From an uncultured Desulfovibrio sp. (GTDB lineage: Bacteria; Desulfobacterota; Desulfovibrionia; Desulfovibrionales; Desulfovibrionaceae), in contig USCL01000151.1 of assembly GCA_900553145.1 (NCBI GenBank), positions 1 to 8,968 on the forward strand: a stretch of DNA of 8,968 nucleotides. Reading direction: 5' to 3'. The notes below the pieces were generated by a model. It saw only the letters and a program-made list of their open reading frames with translations. It did not search any database and had not been told where the DNA came from. Positions 1 through 4,340 of the stretch are shown one piece after another. Numbering within the stretch: position 1 is the first letter of the stretch; each line of letters begins with the position of its first letter. Both the position numbers and the translations under genes were made by a program.

Positions 1-1
1 C

Positions 2-82
2 GCGGGATTCCGCAATGTCTGGCTGGACACGCGCATATTGCTTCGCCAAGGGGAACAGGACGATGCAGGTAAAAAACGCTAG
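2..82 (+). CDS. atpZ: AtpZ C-terminal end (partial)
   Basis: Only the last 26 codons are visible; the gene enters from before the window. The reading frame beginning at base 2 encodes AGFRNVWLDTRILLRQGEQD and a short basic tail, then TAG at 80-82. The AGFRNVW stretch resembles the end of the second membrane helix of AtpZ-type small proteins, where a G-x-x-x-N-V pattern is typical. These two-helix proteins accompany ATP synthase operons and are thought to help assemble the c ring or take up divalent cations. The frame overlaps the start of the next gene by 20 bases, which implies translational coupling within one operon. The identification leans on both the short match and the position directly before atpI/atpB/atpE. 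Confidence 0.62.
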   Translation, partial: AGFRNVWLDTRILLRQGEQDDAGKKR

Positions 83-515
83 AAATAACAGCCTGTTCCA
101 TTGGCTGGAGAAAAAACTGTGGCGGAGCGGCGTGCAGGATCCCACGATCCGGGAAATCCTGTGCTGGCAGATCAGCGTCATCGGGCTGTCCTTGCTCTTG
201 GGCGCGGCGGTCTGGCCGTTCCATCCGGCGGGGGCGTGGATTTTCTGGTTCGGCTTCGGGGCGCTGCTTTCCGCATGGAATTTTTTCGCCTTGATAAAAT
301 TTGTTCCTAAAGTGATCACGGCAGGTTGGAGCAAAAGCAGTCTCTTTGCCCTTCTCCTTCGCACGAACATGAGACTTTTATTTACCGGAATTTTGTTGTA
401 CGTAGTTCTGGTATGGTTTAAGGGCCCTATCTCCGCAGTGCTGTTGGGGCTTGCCGTGCTTCTCGTCGGCATGACCGCGGGAGGCCTCAAAAAGGCGTTG
501 AAAAAAACGGCCTGA
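63..515 (+). CDS. atpI: AtpI-like ATP synthase subunit I family membrane protein
   Basis: A 150-residue integral membrane protein with about four hydrophobic segments (roughly residues 33-51, 55-78, 102-118 and 122-140), a basic amphipathic N terminus and a basic KKALKK tail. That layout is typical of the ATP synthase I family, which helps assemble the c ring. I place the start at ATG 63 because an AAGGGG at 48-53 lies 9 bases upstream. A longer in-frame reading from 15 adds 16 residues without a ribosome site and lies inside the atpZ end. Asn73 sits in an AWNFFAL stretch between the second helix and the loop, a pattern seen in family members. The gene overlaps atpZ and precedes atpB, consistent with membrane-sector assembly. 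Sequence conservation in this family is weak, so the family name is less certain than the operon role. Confidence 0.75.
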   Translation: MQVKNARNNSLFHWLEKKLWRSGVQDPTIREILCWQISVIGLSLLLGAAVWPFHPAGAWIFWFGFGALLSAWNFFALIKFVPKVITAGWSKSSLFALLLRTNMRLLFTGILLYVVLVWFKGPISAVLLGLAVLLVGMTAGGLKKALKKTA

Positions 516-559
516 CAGGCTACAGAGAGCCACCTCAACACAAGTATTTCGTTTTTCAA

Positions 560-597
560 CGGCTTTCCCATAAAGCCGACTACCGATTCCGGTCGGC
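560..597 (+). promoter_or_regulatory. Two mutually exclusive hairpins in the atpI-atpB gap
   Basis: CGGCTTT (560-566) pairs perfectly with AAAGCCG (572-578) around a 5-base loop. The right arm also belongs to a second dyad, GCCGAC (575-580) with GTCGGC (592-597), so only one can form at a time. No U tract follows, so this is not a simple terminator. It could be an RNA processing or stability element that sets the ratio of the atpI and atpB products. The function is inferred from shape alone. Confidence 0.35.
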
Positions 598-682
598 ATG
601 AAGACGGGCGTGTTCGTCGCACTCGGGGACGCCTCTTTTCGGACGCATTGTACGCGTAAATGACATTTGAAGGAGCGCACAC

Positions 683-1384
683 ATGGCAGGCGGACTTCCT
701 GAGCCGATTCTCATCTCCGAACTGGTTCATCTGGATCACATCACCATCGCTGGGCAGACGGTGGAATTCAGGCACGTCTTCTATACATGGATGGCCATGC
801 TCATCCTTTTCACCGTCGGCTGGCTCGTGCGCCGCAACATTTCGCTGATTCCGGGCAAGATGCAGAACATCTTCGAGTCGATCATAGGCGGGCTGGAAGA
901 TTTCACAGTCACCAATATGGGCGAAGACGGACGCAAGGTCTTCCCCGTGCTCGGCGGGCTGTTCCTGTTCATCGCCGTGCAGAACATCCTCGGCCTCATC
1001 CCCGCCTGCGACGCCCCGACCGCCAACATCAACACCAACATCGGCATGGCCCTGTTCGTGTTCCTCTACTACAACTATCAGGGGATCAAACGCTGGCGCG
1101 GGCACTACATCCATCACTTCATGGGCCCCATGCTGCCGCTGGCGCCGTTCATGATGATCCTTGAATTCATTTCGCACCTCGCCCGCCCGCTGTCGCTGAC
1201 GCTCCGTCTTTTCGGCAACATCCGCGGCGAAGAAATCGTGCTCCTGCTCTTCTTCCTCATGGCTCCGCTCGTGAGCACGCTGCCCATCTACTTCCTGTTC
1301 CTGCTCGCCAAGGTATTGCAGGCCTTCATCTTCTATATGCTGGCCCTCATCTACCTCAAGGGTGCTATGGAACCGGCCCACTAA
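683..1384 (+). CDS. atpB: ATP synthase Fo subunit a
   Basis: Subunit a (233 residues, the normal length) forms the two ion half-channels next to the c ring and converts ion flow into rotation. The signature helix SLTLRLFGN carries the essential arginine, here Arg175 (E. coli Arg210). Gln213 in the last helix, in VLQAFIFYML, matches the conserved E. coli Gln252 position. Five to six hydrophobic helices are visible, at roughly 33-51, 85-106, 118-132, 148-168, 184-200 and 202-227. There is no cleavable signal. The start is supported by AAGGAG at 670-675, 7 bases before the ATG. The gene lies 167 bases after atpI and 68 bases before atpE, in the usual a-then-c order. No F1 subunit gene follows. 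Confidence 0.97.
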   Translation: MAGGLPEPILISELVHLDHITIAGQTVEFRHVFYTWMAMLILFTVGWLVRRNISLIPGKMQNIFESIIGGLEDFTVTNMGEDGRKVFPVLGGLFLFIAVQNILGLIPACDAPTANINTNIGMALFVFLYYNYQGIKRWRGHYIHHFMGPMLPLAPFMMILEFISHLARPLSLTLRLFGNIRGEEIVLLLFFLMAPLVSTLPIYFLFLLAKVLQAFIFYMLALIYLKGAMEPAH

Positions 1385-1407
1385 AGGGCCACTCCTCTCG
1401 GGGGAAA

Positions 1408-1421
1408 TGGTCTTCTGACCA
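1408..1421 (+). promoter_or_regulatory. Small hairpin and open A/C-rich leader before atpE
   Basis: TGGTC (1408-1412) and GACCA (1417-1421) form a 5-bp stem with a TTCT loop. It is followed by an unstructured A/C-rich stretch and then AAGGAG at 1439-1444, 8 bases before the atpE start. An open, A-rich leader with a strong ribosome site fits the high translation that subunit c needs, since about ten or more copies are used per enzyme. The hairpin might be a 5' stabiliser. This is inferred from layout only. Confidence 0.3.
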
Positions 1422-1452
1422 ACACAATACAACCGCTCAAGGAGCAACATAC

Positions 1453-1788
1453 ATGCGCAAGATTCTTGTGACCCTGCTCAGCACCGTGGCCATGATGGGC
1501 ATCGCCAGCCTCGCTTTCGCCGCCGACGGCGCTCCCGTGAAACTGGATTCCGCCTCTCTCGGCCTCGCCATCTTCGGTTGCGCCATCGGCATGGCCGTCG
1601 CCGCCGCCGGTTGCGGCATCGGTCAGGGCCTCGGTCTGAAGAGCGCCTGCGAAGGCATCGCCCGCAACCCTGACGCCGCCGGCAAGATTCAGGTCAGCCT
1701 CATCCTCGGCCTCGCCTTCGTGGAATCCCTGGCCATTTACTCCCTCGTGGTGAACCTGATCATCCTGTTCGCCAACCCCTTCATCTAG
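1453..1788 (+). CDS. atpE: ATP synthase Fo subunit c with signal-like N terminus
   Basis: Subunit c (111 residues) forms the rotor ring that carries ions past subunit a. Residues 1-23 look like a signal peptide (MRK, a hydrophobic core, then AFA before Ala24), making this longer than the usual 75-90 residue c subunit; such leaders occur in some c subunits. Helix 1 (about 34-62) has a glycine ladder at Gly53, 55, 57 and 59 and Gln58. The polar loop has Arg71-Asn72-Pro73. Helix 2 (about 80-109) has the ion-binding Glu91 in FVESLAIYSLVV, followed by Ser92 and Tyr96. Gln58, Glu91 and Ser92 match, with the same spacing of 33, the Na+ ligands Gln32, Glu65 and Ser66 of Ilyobacter tartaricus; Thr67 there is Leu93 here. 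AAGGAG precedes the start by 8 bases. H+ or Na+ use is undecided. Confidence 0.96.
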   Translation: MRKILVTLLSTVAMMGIASLAFAADGAPVKLDSASLGLAIFGCAIGMAVAAAGCGIGQGLGLKSACEGIARNPDAAGKIQVSLILGLAFVESLAIYSLVVNLIILFANPFI

Positions 1789-1805
1789 TAAGCAAGCGGC
1801 TTGTT

Positions 1806-1833
1806 CCCGGCGGGTCGTTGGCCCGCCGGGTTT
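1806..1833 (+). terminator. First hairpin after atpE, weak terminator
   Basis: CCCGGCGGG (1806-1814) pairs perfectly with CCCGCCGGG (1822-1830) across a 7-base loop, followed by only three T residues. The stem is very stable but the U tract is short. On its own it may act as a 3' stabilising structure for the abundant atpE message or as the first half of a double terminator. Confidence 0.55.
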
Positions 1834-1834
1834 C

Positions 1835-1872
1835 CGGGGAGGGACCGGCAACGCGTCCTCTCCCCGTTTTTT
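1835..1872 (+). terminator. Strong intrinsic terminator between atpE and rex
   Basis: CGGGGAG plus GGAC (1835-1845) pairs with GTCC plus CTCCCCG (1855-1866), an 11-bp stem with a single bulged T at 1859 and a 9-base loop, followed at once by six T residues (1867-1872). This is a textbook Rho-independent terminator closing the Fo operon. It ends 24 bases before the rex start codon, so rex either has its own promoter inside this stretch or depends on read-through. Confidence 0.85.
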
Positions 1873-1896
1873 CATCTCTAGCAATGCGATACCACT

Positions 1897-2547
1897 ATGC
1901 TCTCATTGAAAAGCGAACGTATTCCCAGAGCCACCATTCGTCGCCTTGCCGTGTACGTTCAAGTGCTCGAAAGCATGCAGCGCAACGGCGTGGAGGTCAT
2001 CTCCTCCGGCCCGCTCGCTGAAGCGTGCGACGTGAACGCCTCTCAGGTGCGCAAGGACCTTGCCTATTTCGGCGAATTCGGTGTGCGTGGCGTAGGGTAC
2101 AACGTAGCCAGCCTCATCGCCGCCATCAAGGCGTCTCTTGGCGTTGACCGTGAATGGCGCGCTGCGTTGATTGGTGTGGGCAACCTCGGCCGCGCCCTGC
2201 TGCACCATGCCGAATTCAAGGCCCGCGGCTTCAACATCGTGGGGGCCTTCGACTGCGACCCGTTCAAGATCGGCGAACAGGTCTATGGGCTGGAAGTCAC
2301 GTGCACGAGCGACCTCAAGTCCGCCGTGGACGCCAAAGGCATTGAAATCGGGATCATCACCACGCCGCCGGAACGCGCGCAGCGCGCCGCCGACCATCTG
2401 GTCGAAGCGGGCGTATGCGGCATCCTGAATTTCGCGGGAGCCCGGATTCACGTGCCTGAGAAGGTCGTCGTGGAGTATGTGGACTTCTTCCACTACCTCT
2501 ACGCCCTTGCCTTCAGCATCACCGGTAGCGAACACCGCTCCAAGTAG
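1897..2547 (+). CDS. rex: Redox-sensing transcriptional repressor Rex
   Basis: Rex (216 residues, normal length) is a homodimeric cytoplasmic repressor that leaves its operators when NADH/NAD+ rises; in anaerobes it controls energy and fermentation genes. Residues 1-80 form the winged-helix DNA-binding domain, with the family hallmark QVRKDLAYFGEFGVRGVGY at 50-68. Residues 85-216 form the Rossmann domain with GVGNLG at 93-98, Asp119 near the end of the second strand, and the C-terminal domain-swapped helix around YVDFFHYLYALAF. The start is fixed: an in-frame TAG at 1879 excludes earlier starts, and SERIPRATIRRLAVY is the normal N terminus. Oddly, no Shine-Dalgarno sequence is visible before the ATG. 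The gene follows the Fo genes, and in Desulfovibrio vulgaris Rex is reported to repress sulfate adenylyltransferase. Confidence 0.97.
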   Translation: MLSLKSERIPRATIRRLAVYVQVLESMQRNGVEVISSGPLAEACDVNASQVRKDLAYFGEFGVRGVGYNVASLIAAIKASLGVDREWRAALIGVGNLGRALLHHAEFKARGFNIVGAFDCDPFKIGEQVYGLEVTCTSDLKSAVDAKGIEIGIITTPPERAQRAADHLVEAGVCGILNFAGARIHVPEKVVVEYVDFFHYLYALAFSITGSEHRSK

Positions 2548-2550
2548 TCC

Positions 2551-2576
2551 CGGAGGGGGGCAGACGCCCCGCTCCG
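2551..2576 (+). other. Hairpin directly after rex
   Basis: CGGAG (2551-2555) pairs with CTCCG (2572-2576) and GGGGC (2557-2561) with GCCCC (2566-2570), separated by one G-G mismatch, with loop AGAC. It begins 3 bases after the rex stop. No U tract follows, so it probably protects the 3' end or pauses polymerase ahead of the next hairpin. Confidence 0.45.
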
Positions 2577-2589
2577 AGCCGGCCCTGAT

Positions 2590-2638
2590 GATTTCGCGTC
2601 AGCCCCGCCGCGTTTGCGGCTCGGGGGTCGGGATTTTT
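2590..2638 (+). terminator. Probable intrinsic terminator between rex and truA
   Basis: CCCCG-CCGC (2603-2611) pairs with GCGG and CGGGG (2616-2626) around loop GTTT with a 2-base bulge. An outer, wobble-containing stem (from 2591 with about 2629-2634) can extend it to the edge of a TTTTT run at 2634-2638, and a second T run lies at 2643-2648. It lies within a longer possible reading of truA, which supports the later truA start at 2671. Confidence 0.55.
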
Positions 2639-2670
2639 GTCGTTTTTTCGTCTTTCCCAAAAGGTCTTCC

Positions 2671-3480
2671 ATGCCCCGCCTCAAGCTGACGATAGCCTAC
2701 GTAGGCACCCAGTATCACGGCTGGCAGACGCAGGCCCTCAAGAACGCCTCTCCCCTGCCGACCATCCAGAACATCATCGAGGATGCCGTGGCCCATGTGC
2801 TCGGCGAGCGCGTCCACGTGCACGGCGCGGGACGGACCGACGCGGGGGTCCACGCCGAAGCGCAGGTTGCCCATCTCGACGTCCCCGAATCGCGCGCCCG
2901 CATGGACTGGCAGGTCGCCCTCAATACGCTCCTGCCGCGCGACATACGCATCGCGGACGCCGCCCTCGTGCCCGACACTTTCCACGCACAGCACAGCGCC
3001 GTCCGCAAGACCTACGAATACCGCCTCTGGCTCTCCAAGCGCTACACCCCGCCGCAGCTCTTTCCTTTCGTCTGGGCGTGCGGCCCTGTGGACGTGGGGC
3101 GTATGGATGAAGCCAGCCTCTGCCTCCTCGGCAAGCGGGATTTCGCCAGCCTGAAAAACGCCGGGACCGATCTCCGCACCACGGTGCGCACCATCCTTTC
3201 GATCACCCGTGCCCCCGGCGGCCCTCTCCCCGAAGGCTGCCTCGAGCTGACGTGGCGCTTCGAAGCCGACGGTTTCCTCAAGCAGATGGTCCGCAACACC
3301 ATGGGCCTGCTCGTCGCCGTCGGCAGGGGCAAGCTGGAACCTGCGGACATTCCCGGCATCCTCGAAGCCCGCGATCGCCGGATGGCTCCCCTCACGGCTC
3401 CGGCCTGCGGCCTGACCATGAAAAAAGTCTGGTATGACGATATGTTAACACCAGAAGAGTCCCAGTGCGAAGGCTCTTGA
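2671..3480 (+). CDS. truA: tRNA pseudouridine synthase A
   Basis: TruA (269 residues, usual length about 245-275) converts uridines 38-40 in the anticodon stem of many tRNAs to pseudouridine. The catalytic aspartate is Asp57 in GAGRTDAGVHA (E. coli Asp60). Tyr115 in KTYEYRLW is the conserved active-site tyrosine, and DGFLKQMVRN at 200-209 with the following VAVGRGK is the C-terminal signature. The N-terminal LTIAYVGTQYHGWQ strand is also typical. The start at ATG 2671 has AAAAGG 6 bases upstream; a longer reading from 2614 would cross the rex-truA terminator and adds residues foreign to the family. The tail (about 255-269) is poorly conserved. The gene is probably transcribed from a promoter close to the terminator or by read-through; it has no evident functional link to rex beyond position. 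Confidence 0.96.
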   Translation: MPRLKLTIAYVGTQYHGWQTQALKNASPLPTIQNIIEDAVAHVLGERVHVHGAGRTDAGVHAEAQVAHLDVPESRARMDWQVALNTLLPRDIRIADAALVPDTFHAQHSAVRKTYEYRLWLSKRYTPPQLFPFVWACGPVDVGRMDEASLCLLGKRDFASLKNAGTDLRTTVRTILSITRAPGGPLPEGCLELTWRFEADGFLKQMVRNTMGLLVAVGRGKLEPADIPGILEARDRRMAPLTAPACGLTMKKVWYDDMLTPEESQCEGS

Positions 3481-3535
3481 ATATTAAGAGATTCTACGAT
3501 AGCGTCTAATCAATATTCTTCACAAGGAGCCGCGC

Positions 3536-3958
3536 ATGCCTCAGGTCGCAGCACGCATCAACGAGCAGCAGGAACGCTGGTTGAAAGACTACTTCCGCAC
3601 CAAAAGTGCGGGGGCCGAATTCATTCTGCCGTGGGCGGTGGACACGTTTTTCCGAGCTATCACGACCATCAAAGGCACATTCACCGGGCCGGAACTCAAA
3701 ACCATCATTGAGGCCCACCGGGATCAGCGCCTACTTCCCGATCACACCCGCCTTTCCTACCTGCTGCTGCGCGTCGCCGAACTGTGCGAACAGACCGACC
3801 TTCATTCCCGTTACGGCGCAAGCCGCACCAGCCTTGAGGCCAAGCTGAAACGTCTGGACGACACCGAAGCCACGGCCCTCATGGTTTGGGCTTCGGCCTT
3901 CTGGGTAAGCCGCAATTGCTCCGCAGCGAACATGGATGACTACATCGCTTCCTATTGA
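3536..3958 (+). CDS. Conserved-looking small soluble protein, function unknown
   Basis: A 140-residue protein I do not recognise. It has no signal peptide or membrane segment, and its calculated look is mixed-charge and helical. AAGGAG at 3524-3529, 6 bases before the ATG, gives strong support that it is translated, and it ends just before a good terminator. Residues 4-40 (VAARINEQQERWLKDYFRTK and on) read as a short strand followed by two helices, somewhat like a ribbon-helix-helix DNA-binding fold; this is a shape guess, not a match. Residues 52-90 and 97-128 are predicted helices, the latter with MVWASAFWVSR. The two cysteines (84, 128) do not form a metal motif. The 55-base gap after truA and its own terminator suggest either co-transcription with truA or a small single-gene unit. 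Confidence 0.8.
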   Translation: MPQVAARINEQQERWLKDYFRTKSAGAEFILPWAVDTFFRAITTIKGTFTGPELKTIIEAHRDQRLLPDHTRLSYLLLRVAELCEQTDLHSRYGASRTSLEAKLKRLDDTEATALMVWASAFWVSRNCSAANMDDYIASY

Positions 3959-3989
3959 TAGAATCGCTGCGCGTCTTCTCGGTCACTAC

Positions 3990-4023
3990 ACGCCCCGTGC
4001 AGCCGAAAGGCCGGGGCGTTTTT
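3990..4023 (+). terminator. Strong intrinsic terminator after the small unknown gene
   Basis: ACGCCCCG (3990-3997) pairs perfectly with CGGGGCGT (4012-4019); inside it GCC (4002-4004) pairs with GGC (4009-4011) around a GAAA tetraloop. TTTTT (4019-4023) follows. It closes the rex/truA/unknown-gene region and separates it from the molybdoenzyme unit. Confidence 0.9.
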
Positions 4024-4035
4024 ACGTTATTGGGG

Positions 4036-4086
4036 AGGGGACGGGGCTGAAGAAGGGCCTCCCTCCCTTCCCCAGCCCCCACCCCT
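4036..4086. repeat. Long purine/pyrimidine inverted repeat in the gap
   Basis: An imperfect 51-base hairpin with 18 pairs: AGGGG (4036-4040) with CCCCT (4082-4086), GGGGCTG (4043-4049) with CAGCCCC (4073-4079), and GAAGGG (4052-4057) with CCCTTC (4065-4070), leaving a 7-base loop. The left arm is almost all purine and the right arm almost all pyrimidine. No T run follows on either side, so it is not a standard terminator. It may be a transcription-blocking structure or the remnant of a mobile hairpin repeat. Confidence 0.45.
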
Positions 4087-4094
4087 ACCACCCC

Positions 4095-4110
4095 AAAGTC
4101 TTTTGACTTT
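4095..4110. promoter_or_regulatory. Perfect dyad, possible operator
   Basis: AAAGTC (4095-4100) and GACTTT (4105-4110) are perfect inverted repeats around TTTT. It lies about 230 bases before the molybdoenzyme start and upstream of the best promoter-like match. The form suits a dimeric repressor or activator, but I do not recognise the half-site. Confidence 0.3.
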
Positions 4111-4153
4111 ATCGAATCCCTTATTCCAGCCGGGACATGCCGGATCTCTTCCA

Positions 4154-4182
4154 TTGATAAGGATAATCTAACGGGTTATCTT
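4154..4182 (+). promoter_or_regulatory. Candidate sigma70-type promoter for the molybdoenzyme unit
   Basis: TTGATA (4154-4159) and TATCTT (4177-4182) are separated by 17 bases, matching the -35 box at five of six positions and the -10 box at four of six. The local DNA is AT-rich compared with its surroundings. Transcription would begin near 4189 and give a leader of about 150 bases. Confidence 0.35.
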
Positions 4183-4202
4183 AAAGATTGTTGAAAAAGC
4201 AT

Positions 4203-4324
4203 GCCCGGGCGCCGATAGGGCGGAGGGGGATACGGCGAGTTTCCACCGATCGATATTTTCCCGGGCAGGGTAACGTGAGAGGGGATTCATGGGATGAAGA
4301 GTACACCGCTGTCCTCCCTCTCGC
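4203..4324 (+). promoter_or_regulatory. Structured 5' leader of the molybdoenzyme gene
   Basis: Two nested domains can be drawn. Domain one closes with GCCCGGG (4203-4209) and CCCGGGC (4260-4266), both 7/7, and contains the hairpin CGCC (4210-4213) with GGCG (4219-4222). Domain two closes with GTGAGAGGG (4275-4283) and CCCTCTCGC (4316-4324), with one G-T pair, and contains TTCAT/ATGAA (4286-4290, 4294-4298). The second domain ends 5 bases before the AGGA ribosome site. The layout would suit a cis-acting RNA, and a molybdenum-cofactor sensor would make biological sense, but I cannot match it to the known Moco motif. The stretch is also open in the frame of the downstream gene, so it could instead encode an N-terminal extension. 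Confidence 0.35.
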
Positions 4325-4340
4325 CAAACAGGAATCCATT

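Noticed and set aside
1381..1884. 167-codon reverse-strand frame over atpE
   Set aside because: It is antisense to a clear subunit c gene and arises from GC-rich codon bias; the product has no recognisable features.
2614..2670. Longer start for truA
   Set aside because: It would pass through the rex-truA terminator hairpin and T runs, and the family N terminus begins at the ATG at 2671.
3477..3505. Possible promoter TTGAAT with TAGCGT before the small unknown gene
   Set aside because: The -10 match is too poor to be called; co-transcription with truA explains the gene equally well.
3510..3526. Possible Rex operator half-site TTCACAA before the small unknown gene
   Set aside because: Only the right half resembles the Rex palindrome; the left side does not match the TTGTGAA half.
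4188..4340. Longer start (TTG at 4188) for the molybdoenzyme
   Set aside because: There is no ribosome site, the added residues are charged without a Tat-type hydrophobic stretch, and ATG 4341 has AGGA at good spacing and places the cluster motif at the normal distance from the N terminus.
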